A DNA stretch of 64,000 nt from Mucilaginibacter daejeonensis. GTDB taxonomy: Bacteria > Bacteroidota > Bacteroidia > Sphingobacteriales > Sphingobacteriaceae. The first letter of the stretch is position 1. Every line of letters begins with the position of its first letter. Below are positions 26,407-35,147 of the stretch, piece after piece. The notes under the pieces were generated by a model that made no database searches, was not told the origin of the DNA, and saw only the letters and a program-made list of their open reading frames with translations. Position numbers and translations under genes: made by a program. Where the stretch lies: assembly GCF_020783335.1 (NCBI RefSeq), contig NZ_CP086068.1:3410001-3474000 (forward strand). The letters run 5' to 3'.

Positions 26407-27753
26407 TCAATTGTGGCTTAAGGTAAGGTCTTTAGTCGATGATGCAGGACGGTCATATAATTCGGGCACCATGCGTATTTGCCTGTATAAAAGGAACACC
26501 ACCACTATACTGAGCGAGATGTATATGCCTGTGAACAGGTAAAAAGACCAAGCGATACCCGGCATTGGCGTCACCGCATCGGCCGTGCGCATTACCCCTT
26601 GTATGATCCAGGGCTGGCGGCCGATCTCGGTCACCATCCAGCCGGCCTCTACCGCAATAAACCCTGTAGGTATGGCGATCACGAATAGGTTTAATAACCA
26701 CCGGCTGGTCAACCATTGGTTTTTGAACCACAGTGCGATGATGTATAGTACCGACACCAGCATCATGAACATCCCTAAAGCCACCATCACCTGGAACGAG
26801 TAATGCGTGATAGGCACCGGCGGTTGTTCTTTCTCTGGGATCTGATCTAACGCCTTTACGGGTTGGTGAAAGTTGTCATACACTAAAAAACTGAGCAGGC
26901 CGGGCACTTCCAATCCATAGTTCACTTTTTTATTGGCCGGATCGGGTATACCGCCGATCACCAATGGCGAGTATGGCACGGTATGATAATAAGCCTCCAT
27001 GGCGGCGAGTTTGGCCGGTTGGCGTTGAGCCACATTCTTGGCGGCCACATCACCGGTGAGCGGTTGTATAATGGCAGCCACCACCGCAAAGCCTGCGGCG
27101 ATCTTAAATGCTTCCCGGTGGAAGGCCACATTGCGATCGCGCAATATCATCAGCGCATGTACGCCTGCCACGGCAAAACCTGTTGACGCGAATGCCGCAA
27201 AGGTCATATGCAGGGCTTCGGAGAACCACGCGCCATTGAACATAGCTTTGATGGGGTCGATGTTGAGGTATTGTCCGTTCACTTGGTCGAAGCCTGCGGG
27301 GCTGTTCATCCATGAATTGGCCGACACTACCAAAATACCCGATGCCAGTCCGCTAATGCCCACCACCACCCCGGTGAACCAGTGAAAATAAGGGTTGAGC
27401 TTATCCCAACCATATAAAAAGAAGCCCAGGGCGATCGCCTCGATAAAGAAAGCGGTGCCTTCTAAAGAAAAAGGCATGCCAAATATTGGCCCGGCATGCT
27501 CCATGAATTTGGGCCATAACAAACCTAACTCGAACGATAGAATGGTGCCCGACACGGCGCCGGTAGCAAAAAAGATGGCCACGCCCTTACTCCAGGCCTT
27601 GGCGACGTTCTTATGGGCCACATCACCCGTTCGTAGCCAGCGGTAATGGGCCACGGCCATAAAAAAAGGCATGACCATACCGATGCAGGCATAAATGATG
27701 TGAAAGCCCAGCGACAGGGCCATTTGTGAACGGGCGGCTAAGAAATCATCCAT
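26407..27753 (-). CDS. cydA: cytochrome bd quinol oxidase subunit I (short Q-loop type)
   Basis: I start at the ATG at 27753 (MDDFLAARSQMALSLGFHI), which matches CydA N-termini and places the haem-ligand His in GFHI; an upstream ATG at 27777 would add eight residues. Haem-binding helices and GRQPWIIQGVMRT, a conserved quinol-oxidase stretch, are present. The periplasmic Q-loop (around NFHQPVKALDQIPEKEQPPV) is short, so this is the CydA-S/CioA-like form. It is the first gene of the cydAB pair. Confidence 0.96.
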   Translation of the reverse strand: MDDFLAARSQMALSLGFHIIYACIGMVMPFFMAVAHYRWLRTGDVAHKNVAKAWSKGVAIFFATGAVSGTILSFELGLLWPKFMEHAGPIFGMPFSLEGTAFFIEAIALGFFLYGWDKLNPYFHWFTGVVVGISGLASGILVVSANSWMNSPAGFDQVNGQYLNIDPIKAMFNGAWFSEALHMTFAAFASTGFAVAGVHALMILRDRNVAFHREAFKIAAGFAVVAAIIQPLTGDVAAKNVAQRQPAKLAAMEAYYHTVPYSPLVIGGIPDPANKKVNYGLEVPGLLSFLVYDNFHQPVKALDQIPEKEQPPVPITHYSFQVMVALGMFMMLVSVLYIIALWFKNQWLTSRWLLNLFVIAIPTGFIAVEAGWMVTEIGRQPWIIQGVMRTADAVTPMPGIAWSFYLFTGIYISLSIVVVFLLYRQIRMVPELYDRPASSTKDLTLSHN

Positions 27754-27927
27754 ATCGAGTTGACATTGTTGATGCAACTAAATTACTGACCATCAATATA
27801 GCACGCTCTATTATTTTCAATTTATATTGATCATATATTGCAGATATTCTTGACCATGGCTCTTTTTGGCACGAGGTGATGTTACCATACGAGAGATATT
27901 TGTATTTTGTGGAATCAAACATACCAT

Positions 27928-28368
27928 ATGCCAACTCAACCTAACACTAATGTAAAGGTCAGCCTCACCGGTATCAGCTCACTGATACTGCTATTTATAT
28001 TCATCATCGTTTTAGGCCTCGTAGGATGCCCGCGCTATCGCGTGTATACCCAAGAGATGGAAGGCAAGGCCGAACTGCAACGTGCGATCAGCAACCGGCA
28101 GATCGCTATCCAAGAGGCACACGCCAAAATGGAAGCTGCCAAGGATCTTGCCCAGGCCGAGATCATTAGGGCACGAGGCATAGCCCAGGCCAACAAGATC
28201 ATTGGTAATTCGCTTAAAGACAATGAGGCTTACCTGCACTGGCTGTGGATCGATCAATTGGAAAACAACAAGAACTCGGTGATCTACATCCCTACCGAGG
28301 CCAACCTGCCTATCATGGAAGCTAATCGCCTGCGAGGCCAGATACAAAAACAGGCACCTACTAAATAA
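27928..28368 (+). CDS. single-pass protein resembling the tail of SPFH/prohibitin proteins
   Basis: A 146-residue protein from the ATG at 27928; the frame is open from 27907. After one membrane helix (about 15-35, SSLILLFIFIIVLGLVGC) it goes straight into an Ala/Glu/Lys-rich coiled coil (QRAISNRQIAIQEAHAKMEA, DLAQAEIIRARGIAQANKII) like the C-terminal part of SPFH proteins, then a WIDQLENNKNSVIYIPTEAN ending typical of that family. The SPFH domain itself is missing. It may assemble with a full-length SPFH partner; this is inference. Confidence 0.7.
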   Translation: MPTQPNTNVKVSLTGISSLILLFIFIIVLGLVGCPRYRVYTQEMEGKAELQRAISNRQIAIQEAHAKMEAAKDLAQAEIIRARGIAQANKIIGNSLKDNEAYLHWLWIDQLENNKNSVIYIPTEANLPIMEANRLRGQIQKQAPTK

Positions 28369-28473
28369 GTATTCTTACATGCGGTCGTTGTAAGGCGTCT
28401 ATCCTGTATAGAAACTTTCAATTTAGTACCGTGCACGAAAACCATTAACTTGGCCTCAAATACTGAATGATCT

Positions 28474-28941
28474 ATGGAAACTCCTCAAGCAGATATATTT
28501 GATCTGGCTCGCAGCAATAAGGCCGAAGAACTGAAGGCCGCATTGACCGCCGAAAATGTGAACATCACCGACAACCGTGGTTCGACACCGTTGCTGATCG
28601 CGGCCTACCATAACAACGCTGATGCTGTTAAGGCACTACTGGAAGCCGGGGCAGACCCTGACCGCCAGGACGCGATGGGCAACACCGCATTGATGGGTAT
28701 CAGCTTTAAAGGGTATACCGGCATTGGCCAATTACTACTTGACCATGGCGCAAAGGTGGATCTGCCTAATGGTAACGGCTCTACCGCGTTAACCTTTGCC
28801 GCTACCTTTGGCCACCAGGAACTGATCAAATTGTTACTGGCCCGCGGCGCTAACAAAATGTTACGCGACCGTTCAGGTAAAAATCCTGCGGATTATGCCC
28901 GCGCCCAAGGACATCACGAAGCGGCCAACCTTTTATCATAA
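28474..28941 (+). CDS. ankyrin-repeat protein
   Basis: A 155-residue protein made of about four ankyrin repeats, each with the GxTPLxxA...LL..GA pattern (GSTPLLIAAYHNNADAVKAL, GNTALMGISFKGYTGIGQLL, GSTALTFAATFGHQELIKLL). There is no signal peptide, so it is probably a cytoplasmic interaction module. The partner is unknown. Downstream, a strong hairpin at 29023-29062 ends the transcript. Confidence 0.9.
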   Translation: METPQADIFDLARSNKAEELKAALTAENVNITDNRGSTPLLIAAYHNNADAVKALLEAGADPDRQDAMGNTALMGISFKGYTGIGQLLLDHGAKVDLPNGNGSTALTFAATFGHQELIKLLLARGANKMLRDRSGKNPADYARAQGHHEAANLLS

Positions 28942-29022
28942 ACATTGACGAGCACGGCCTGTCACTCTCCTGTACTCACGGTACATAGCCTGTTAAAGGC
29001 ATGGCGATCAAAGACCTTGTAC

Positions 29023-29062
29023 AACAAAGAAGGCCGGTCAATTCTGACCGGCCTTCTTTGTT
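29023..29062. terminator. bidirectional intrinsic terminator
   Basis: A perfect 18-base-pair stem (29023-29040 with 29045-29062) around a 4-base loop with GC core and A/T-rich base. It lies between the convergent ankyrin and lolA genes. Confidence 0.92.
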
Positions 29063-29079
29063 ATGATCATATAGATGAT

Positions 29080-29748
29080 CTATCGAAGATCCACCACTTC
29101 AACACCAGGATATTTTTTGGGGTTGAAGGTGAAAGCATCAGCCGCTGCAGGTGCATTTGGCGTAAAGCTGTTCACGGTGTAGGTGTAACGGCTACCGTTC
29201 TTATCAAATAGCTGCGCGCTGTAGATCTGTTTCTTCGCCTTATCGATCAGCAATTTGATCTTAAAGATGCTTTGCTTGGCATCGGTCGGGGTCAGCTCGA
29301 TGGCCTGGTAGGTCTTCCCTCCTTTACTTTGTAAACCCGAAAAAATGTATTTGTACCCTTTCTCGTACACAGTGAAGATCTGTGCCGGATTCATGCCCTC
29401 AGCACTAGATGATGCATCGTTCACCTGTACCTCCTTTTGCTGAGGCAAGTAGGTCCACTGCGACTTGCCATCGCTGTAGATCTGGCGTTCCAACACCTTC
29501 GACTGTGGCATATAAATGTCCAACTTGTATTTATTGGTCTTGGCCTGGGTAAGCAGGGTACCGCTCTGGCTTTGGTTAACCTTTTCCTGAGGTATCTGTA
29601 CGTTGATCACAAAATCGGCCTTTACACTATTATAAGAGCGGTATTGCTTGCTTACATCGTTCAGGATGGTCTTTGCGGCGGCGTCTTGCTGAGCGTAGGC
29701 TGCAGAACTACCAGCAGCGAGTATAAGGTATAAAAAAAGTTTTTTCAT
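29080..29748 (-). CDS. lolA: outer-membrane lipoprotein carrier LolA family protein
   Basis: I start at the ATG at 29748 (MKKLFLYLILAAGSSAAYAQ), which begins directly with a signal peptide; the open frame reaches 29775 only through a palindromic repeat. The mature part matches LolA: ILNDVSKQYRSYNSVKADFVIN, then SGTLLTQAKTNKYKLD and KSQWTYLPQQKEVQVND. LolA shuttles lipoproteins through the periplasm to the outer membrane. It follows ftsK on the same strand, with a repeat element in the 150 bases between them. LolA next to ftsK is a common order in Bacteroidota. Confidence 0.9.
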   Translation of the reverse strand: MKKLFLYLILAAGSSAAYAQQDAAAKTILNDVSKQYRSYNSVKADFVINVQIPQEKVNQSQSGTLLTQAKTNKYKLDIYMPQSKVLERQIYSDGKSQWTYLPQQKEVQVNDASSSAEGMNPAQIFTVYEKGYKYIFSGLQSKGGKTYQAIELTPTDAKQSIFKIKLLIDKAKKQIYSAQLFDKNGSRYTYTVNSFTPNAPAAADAFTFNPKKYPGVEVVDLR

Positions 29749-29766
29749 GTTAGATAGGACCGCGTT

Positions 29767-29852
29767 CGTCATCACCTATACGAAGCGATACATGTCAAGA
29801 CACATCAAAAAATGCATGCCAAACAGGGATCACTTCGTACCTCGCAATGACG
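29767..29852. repeat. REP-like inverted repeat pair between ftsK and lolA
   Basis: GGGATCACTTCGTACCTCGC and the following AATGACG (29826-29852) form a widespread Bacteroidota dispersed repeat. A degenerate inverted copy (CGTCAT...ACGAAGCGAT) lies at 29767-29790, so the pair can fold into a hairpin. It lies between the ftsK stop and the lolA start. Confidence 0.65.
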
Positions 29853-29898
29853 CAGTGGAATTTATTTGTTGGTTAGAACACCGAACTGACCGGATAGT

Positions 29899-32577
29899 TT
29901 AATCGGGCGAACCCTTTTGTAGTTCTTCAAGGTAGCGCTCGAGGCTGTACTCATCGGGATAAAGCACGTCACGTGCCTTACTGCCTTCGAACGGACCCAC
30001 GATGCCAGCTGCCTCCAGCTGATCGATTATGCGTCCTGCCCTATTGTAACCCAGTTTAAGTTTACGCTGGATCAGCGACGTAGATCCCTGTTGATGTAAA
30101 ACGATCAGGCGGGCAGCATCATCGAACATCGGGTCACGGTCGTTCAGATCAACATCTTTGGCTGCGCTCGTCTCGCCCTCGCCTAAATATTCAGGCAACA
30201 ACAAAGCGGTAGGATAGCCGCGTTGTTCACCAATGTGTTCTGATATCTTCTCTACCTCCGGGGTATCCACAAATGCACACTGGATACGGATCAGGTCGCT
30301 GCCGGTGGCCAGCAGCATATCACCCCTACCGATCAGCTGATCGGCGCCGCCTGCATCTAAAATGGTACGCGAATCTATTTTCGACAATACCCTGAACGCC
30401 AAACGCGCGGGGAAGTTAGCCTTGATGGTACCAGTAATGATATTTACTGATGGACGCTGAGTAGCGATCACCAGGTGTATACCAATGGCACGGGCCAACT
30501 GGGCCAACCGGGCGATAGGCATCTCCACCTCTTTACCCGCGGTCATCATCAGGTCGGCGAACTCATCGACCACCAGGACGATAAACGGTAAAAAGCGGTG
30601 ACCGTTCTCCGGGTTAAGTTTACGGTTAACAAATTTGGCGTTGTATTCCTTCAGGTTACGTACCTGTGCATCTTTCAGCAGATCGTAACGCTGATCCATT
30701 TCGATACATAACGAGTTGAGCGTGTTGATCACCTTCTTAGTATCGGTAATGATCGCATCGGCCTCGTCAGGAAGTTTGGCCAAAAAGTGGCGCTCGATCT
30801 TTCGGAACAGCGTTAACTCCACCTTTTTAGGGTCCACCATCACGAATTTCAACTCGGCAGGGTGACGTTTGTAAAGCAGTGACACCAAAATAGCATTGAT
30901 ACCTACTGACTTACCCTGACCGGTAGCACCCGCGACCAGTAAGTGAGGCATTTTAGCCAGATCGGCGATGAACACCTCGTTAGAGATGGTCTTACCTAAG
31001 GCGATCGGCAGATCCATGGTGGTATTCTGGAACTTCTCGGTAGCCAGTACCGATCGCATGGACACCATCTCGGGGTTCTGATTAGGCACCTCTATACCGA
31101 TGGTACCTTTACCCGGCATTGGCGCAATTATACGGATACCCAATGCAGCTAAACTCAAGGCAATATCATCTTCCAGGTTCTTGATCTTAGAGATACGCAC
31201 GCCTGGTGCCGGTATGATCTCATACAAGGTCACGGTCGGGCCAATGGTGGCCTTGATCTTATCGATCTCGATATTGTAATGATTCAGCGTCTCAACGATC
31301 TTGTTCTTGTTAGCCTCCAACTCGCCCGCATCAACAGCGATCTTATTCGAACCGTAATTCTCCAACAGGTCAAGCGTGGGGTATTTGTAAGACGACAGGT
31401 CCAATTTAGGATCATAGGTGCCGAATTTATCCACCAGTTCGTTAGCGCTTACCTCAGGTGCCTTTTCAATAGCCAGTTCAGGCTGCGGTCTGGTCTCCTC
31501 TACGGTTAGCGGGATGTCGTCCTCTTCTTCAGGCACGTCATCATGTACCACAGGAGCGGTATTTTGCGGACTTAAAGTGATGGGCTCATGCATCAAAGTA
31601 TTGCTGATGGCCGCTGCCTGTGCTAAACGGTCCGGCAATACTGGTGGTGGAGCCACCGGCTCTACCACTGGCCTGCTCAAAGGCTCTTGCTTGAGTCGCT
31701 CATTTACGGTACGGATAGGCGGAACGATCGCATCTTCATCGTCGTCCACTTTACGGCGGTTGTTGGCGCGCGGCCATTCCACCGGTTCAAATATCTGTTC
31801 TTCTTCTAATTCAATGTTGTCATCACCACCGATAAGGTCATAGGTCTTTTGATCAGTTACGACCTTTTTAGGGCGCTCAGGTAATTTGAAGTCGATATTG
31901 TAAGCAATGATGAGTACGGTAAGGGCCGAGAATAACAGCAAACAACCTGTACCGGCCTGGCCGATCTGTGCATTGAGCAAACGTGCGCTCCAGTAACCGA
32001 ACTCGCCTTCGAGGTAATGCGGGTACTCACCTATGAAACCGTGAAAGAAGCCGATGGCCACTGACAGGAATATCAATCCGAAGAAAGAATAAGCCAGCAT
32101 TTTATCGACGGCGAACAGCTTGACCTTGAACAGCAATCGATAACCGATCACAAAGAACACCATCACGAACAGGTATGATGCCACACCGAACCACTGGTAA
32201 ACGAACTGATCGGCCAGTAGGGCGCCCAGCTTGCCCAGCCAGTTCTCCACTACAGGGTTATTGACGCCGTTATCGATCAGTTCCTGCTGGGTCTTGAACA
32301 AGTTGCTCCAGCCGCCATTGGATCTGAGCACATAGCTCTGATCGATCTCCCAAGTGAACAGGTAGGATGTGAACGCGATAAGGAAGAACACCGATATCAC
32401 GAGGCACAACAAGCCCACGATCTTGACCACGCGGCCATCGCCCAGGTTAAAGGTAGGCAAGCTATCGATGCGTGGCCGGGCAGACGCAGCACGCTCTGAA
32501 CGAGGCTTCCCCCCTTCACGTGCGCGATCCTCACCTCTGGGCACATTACCTCTAAATTGATTTCCTTTTGGCGGCAT
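29899..32577 (-). CDS. ftsK: DNA translocase FtsK
   Basis: An 892-residue protein: a basic N-terminal tail, four membrane helices (about 50-225), a Pro- and acid-rich linker (about 235-385), then the motor domain with Walker A GATGQGKSVG, Walker B IVLVVDEFADLMM, and FADLMMTAGKEVEMPIARLA. The C-terminal gamma winged helix is present (RKLKLGYNRAGRIIDQLEAA), which reads polar DNA sequences. It pumps chromosomal DNA at the septum and works with XerCD at dif. The linker is shorter than in E. coli. lolA follows on the same strand. Confidence 0.97.
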   Translation of the reverse strand: MPPKGNQFRGNVPRGEDRAREGGKPRSERAASARPRIDSLPTFNLGDGRVVKIVGLLCLVISVFFLIAFTSYLFTWEIDQSYVLRSNGGWSNLFKTQQELIDNGVNNPVVENWLGKLGALLADQFVYQWFGVASYLFVMVFFVIGYRLLFKVKLFAVDKMLAYSFFGLIFLSVAIGFFHGFIGEYPHYLEGEFGYWSARLLNAQIGQAGTGCLLLFSALTVLIIAYNIDFKLPERPKKVVTDQKTYDLIGGDDNIELEEEQIFEPVEWPRANNRRKVDDDEDAIVPPIRTVNERLKQEPLSRPVVEPVAPPPVLPDRLAQAAAISNTLMHEPITLSPQNTAPVVHDDVPEEEDDIPLTVEETRPQPELAIEKAPEVSANELVDKFGTYDPKLDLSSYKYPTLDLLENYGSNKIAVDAGELEANKNKIVETLNHYNIEIDKIKATIGPTVTLYEIIPAPGVRISKIKNLEDDIALSLAALGIRIIAPMPGKGTIGIEVPNQNPEMVSMRSVLATEKFQNTTMDLPIALGKTISNEVFIADLAKMPHLLVAGATGQGKSVGINAILVSLLYKRHPAELKFVMVDPKKVELTLFRKIERHFLAKLPDEADAIITDTKKVINTLNSLCIEMDQRYDLLKDAQVRNLKEYNAKFVNRKLNPENGHRFLPFIVLVVDEFADLMMTAGKEVEMPIARLAQLARAIGIHLVIATQRPSVNIITGTIKANFPARLAFRVLSKIDSRTILDAGGADQLIGRGDMLLATGSDLIRIQCAFVDTPEVEKISEHIGEQRGYPTALLLPEYLGEGETSAAKDVDLNDRDPMFDDAARLIVLHQQGSTSLIQRKLKLGYNRAGRIIDQLEAAGIVGPFEGSKARDVLYPDEYSLERYLEELQKGSPD

Positions 32578-32597
32578 CTTCAGTAACAGTTAAAGTA

Positions 32598-32605
32598 CAA
32601 ATATA
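32598..32605 (-). promoter_or_regulatory. -7 promoter element of ftsK
   Basis: On the minus strand this reads TATATTTG, an exact match to TAnnTTTG, 20 bases before the ftsK start. No matching TTG is seen at the ideal spacing. Confidence 0.5.
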
Positions 32606-32672
32606 AAGTTATTGACAAAGATTTTGATTTGGCACGATTTTTAATTTATAGTTTAAACGAAAAGAATTGACT

Positions 32673-33317
32673 ATGGGACAGTTAGAACATTTGATAACCA
32701 CCGGAGACCTCAACGCCTTAAAATATCTGCTAGCGCAGAATCCCGCTTTGGCCCGGACCGCCATTGACGACGAAATATCACCATTGATGCTATCCTGCTA
32801 TCACAAAAAGCCGGATGCCACCTCGTTATTACTCAAATACCTCGACCAGATCGACATTTTTGAAGCTGCAGCAGCTGGAAAGTTCGATATTTTGGCCTAT
32901 TTGGTGTATACCAATCCTGAGCTGGTGCATGAGTACAACGCTGATGGCTTTACACCGTTGGCATTAGCTTGCTATTTTGGTCAATACGAAGCCGCCCGAT
33001 ATTTGATCTATAAGGGTGCTGATGTGAATCAGCCGATCAACGGCAACACCGGTATCCGCCCTATACACTTAGCCGCCGCGGGCGACCAGCTCGACATCGT
33101 GCGTATGCTATTAGAACACAATGTATCAATTAACACACAGCATGATACCGGAACCAGCCCATTACACTATGCGGCTCAAAACGGCAACTTAGAGATGCTG
33201 GTTGTTTTGTTGGAGAATGGCGGTGATGTATCGCTTCGTATGAACGATGGAACATTACCTGCCGATCTTGCGTTCAACAATGGCCATAAAGAGATAGCTG
33301 ATATTTTATCGATCTGA
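32673..33317 (+). CDS. ankyrin-repeat protein
   Basis: A 214-residue protein from the ATG at 32673; an in-frame TTG two codons earlier is less likely. It consists of about six ankyrin repeats (DEISPLMLSCYHKKPDATSL, ADGFTPLALACYFGQYEAAR, GIRPIHLAAAGDQLDIVRML, GTSPLHYAAQNGNLEMLVVL). No signal peptide is seen, so it is probably cytoplasmic. It is divergent from ftsK with a 95-base gap and is a separate paralogous type from the smaller ankyrin protein 4 kb to the left. Confidence 0.9.
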   Translation: MGQLEHLITTGDLNALKYLLAQNPALARTAIDDEISPLMLSCYHKKPDATSLLLKYLDQIDIFEAAAAGKFDILAYLVYTNPELVHEYNADGFTPLALACYFGQYEAARYLIYKGADVNQPINGNTGIRPIHLAAAGDQLDIVRMLLEHNVSINTQHDTGTSPLHYAAQNGNLEMLVVLLENGGDVSLRMNDGTLPADLAFNNGHKEIADILSI

Positions 33318-33344
33318 GCGTCCGTCCGGTCCCATCATATAAAT

Positions 33345-33377
33345 AGCAAAGCCTCTGTATAATACAGGGGCTTTGCT
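33345..33377 (+). terminator. intrinsic terminator after the ankyrin gene
   Basis: A 15-base-pair stem with one G-T pair (33345-33359 with 33363-33377) around a 3-base loop follows the ankyrin stop. Only a short T-rich tail follows. Confidence 0.7.
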
Positions 33378-33390
33378 GTTATCAGAGGTA

Positions 33391-33420
33391 TTGATAGTGT
33401 GCTGCAAAACTTTATATTTG
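33391..33420 (+). promoter_or_regulatory. consensus Bacteroidota promoter
   Basis: TTG at 33391-33393 and TATATTTG at 33413-33420 are separated by exactly 19 bases, a full match to the TTG-N19-TAnnTTTG consensus of the Bacteroidota primary sigma factor. It lies 61 bases before the small gene at 33482. Confidence 0.75.
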
Positions 33421-33481
33421 ACACTGCTGACCAAACAATAGCTGCATAGGGTACATTTAACCATAAACTGAAGTACGAAAT

Positions 33482-33715
33482 ATGAAGACAGAGAAAACGG
33501 TGATGCTTACCGGTAAACAATACCAGGACATCAAACAAAGTCTCGAAACGGGTTCAACATACGAATATAATGCCGGCACCAACAGTGACCCCGACATCGT
33601 ACACATCACCGACATTTACTTAGATACCGACCCTGACTTCACCCGAAACCCAACGCAATTTGCCAAGGTGCACAATGACAACTTTGTACAGGTGAAGATC
33701 GAGTATGAGCATTAA
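33482..33715 (+). CDS. small conserved-looking hypothetical protein
   Basis: A 77-residue acidic protein with no signal peptide or membrane helix. It opens with a Lys/Glu/Thr segment (TGKQYQDIKQSLETGSTYEY) and continues with an Asp-rich strand-like region (HITDIYLDTDPDFTRNP) and an aromatic C-terminus. No family is recognised. A perfect consensus promoter upstream and a codon usage like its neighbours support it being a real gene. Confidence 0.6.
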   Translation: MKTEKTVMLTGKQYQDIKQSLETGSTYEYNAGTNSDPDIVHITDIYLDTDPDFTRNPTQFAKVHNDNFVQVKIEYEH

Positions 33716-33775
33716 GATCGGCCTTTGTCGCTCAAAATTTACTTCCCCTTACATAGCTGCTAAATGCGCACTGAT

Positions 33776-33783
33776 TATCTTTG
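33776..33783 (+). promoter_or_regulatory. -7 promoter element before the phosphodiesterase gene
   Basis: TATCTTTG matches TAnnTTTG exactly and lies 9 bases before the ATG at 33793. It overlaps an in-frame TTG at 33781, which argues against that TTG as the start codon and implies a very short leader. Confidence 0.5.
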
Positions 33784-33792
33784 TGCGTTAAT

Positions 33793-35055
33793 ATGCTTAT
33801 GATCCAACGCTTACTCGTTATAACAAGCTTGCTTTATTCGAGCTTGGCCTTTGCGCAGGCTCCTGATACCACTCAACAGATCGTGAGTGGCAGGGTCAAT
33901 AGCCCCGAACAGCAAAAAAAGCCTTATGTGATCCTCATATCTGTAGATGGTATGCGGTGGGATTACGCCAAAAAGTATGGTGCTAAGCACCTGCTCGACC
34001 TGGCAGCGACCGGCGTGCGGGCCGAATCGATGGTTCCCTCCTACCCGTCGGTAACTTTTCCTAACCACTACACGCTGGTGACCGGTTTGTACCCCTCACA
34101 CCATGGCATTGTGGGTAACAAGTTCTATGACCGCAAATTCAAAGAGAGCTATACCACCAAAGGTAAGACCGTGCTCGATGGCAAATGGTACGGCGGCAAC
34201 CCGCTTTGGGTACTGGCCGAACAGCAAAAGATGCTTACCGCCAGTTTCTATTGGGTAGGATCAGAAGCGCCGATCAACGGCATGTTGCCGACTTACTATT
34301 ACAAGTACAACGAAAAGATACCCATCCATAGCCGCATACAAGCGGTGGTGAACTGGTTGAAATTGCCTGCTGCGGCACGGCCACACCTGATCACCTTTTA
34401 CTTCCCTGAAGTAGATCATGCAGGCCACAACTTTGGCCCAGGCTCCGAACAGGCCAAACGGTCGGTACTATTTATTGATTCGGCAGTGAATGAGTTGAAC
34501 AAAGCTGTTAAGGCCACCAAATTACCGGTAAGCTTTGTAATAGTGGCCGATCATGGCATGACCGAGGTGTACACCGATAAAGCACTCCCTATCCCGGCCC
34601 TTGATACCGCTAAGTTCAAGATATTGAGTGAAGGCGAGATCGCCCACATTTACGCCAAAGACACTACTGCCGTACCCGCCACCTACGAGGCCTTGAAGAA
34701 AAGCGCGACCAATTACCGAGTTTTCCTGCGCACTAACACCCCTTTAGCCTGGCACTACAGCAAGGCCACCGACCGCTATGACCGCATAGCCGACATACTA
34801 TTGATCCCTGATCAGCACTATGTCTTCGCTTCATCAGGTCATAAGATCAATCCCGGCGCACACGGATATGACCCTGATGCCGTGAAAGACATGCATGCCT
34901 CCTTTTATGCATGGGGACCGGCCATTAAACAGCATATGGTGATACCTTCATTCAAGAACGTAGAGGTCTACCCCATCGTGACCCGCATCCTCGGCCTGAG
35001 ATCAAGCACACCGGTCGACGGCAAGGGTACCATTGCCAAAAAGATCTTAAAGTAG
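33793..35055 (+). CDS. secreted nucleotide pyrophosphatase/phosphodiesterase (ENPP type)
   Basis: A 420-residue protein from the ATG at 33793 (another ATG lies at 33799); both precede a signal peptide (LLVITSLLYSSLAFAQ). The alkaline-phosphatase superfamily core shows the metal-binding Asp in ILISVDGMRWDY, the catalytic Thr in PSVTFPNHYTLVTGLYPSHHG, FPEVDHAGHNFGPGS, and VADHGMTEV. These match ENPP-type type-I phosphodiesterase/nucleotide pyrophosphatases, Zn enzymes that cleave nucleotides or phosphodiesters outside the cytoplasm. It fits phosphate or nucleotide scavenging. A perfect palindrome follows as terminator. Confidence 0.9.
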   Translation: MLMIQRLLVITSLLYSSLAFAQAPDTTQQIVSGRVNSPEQQKKPYVILISVDGMRWDYAKKYGAKHLLDLAATGVRAESMVPSYPSVTFPNHYTLVTGLYPSHHGIVGNKFYDRKFKESYTTKGKTVLDGKWYGGNPLWVLAEQQKMLTASFYWVGSEAPINGMLPTYYYKYNEKIPIHSRIQAVVNWLKLPAAARPHLITFYFPEVDHAGHNFGPGSEQAKRSVLFIDSAVNELNKAVKATKLPVSFVIVADHGMTEVYTDKALPIPALDTAKFKILSEGEIAHIYAKDTTAVPATYEALKKSATNYRVFLRTNTPLAWHYSKATDRYDRIADILLIPDQHYVFASSGHKINPGAHGYDPDAVKDMHASFYAWGPAIKQHMVIPSFKNVEVYPIVTRILGLRSSTPVDGKGTIAKKILK

Positions 35056-35091
35056 AAATTTCATGCAGATCGAGCTGTTAGACCTCGATAT

Positions 35092-35133
35092 AACCGAAAA
35101 GGCGGAATGTGATCACATTCCGCCTTTTCGGTT
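35092..35133. terminator. perfect bidirectional terminator palindrome
   Basis: A 42-base perfect palindrome (21-base halves) with A-rich and T-rich flanks ends the phosphodiesterase gene (plus) and the oxidoreductase gene (minus). Confidence 0.92.
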
Positions 35134-35147
35134 TTTAATTTAGCTCG

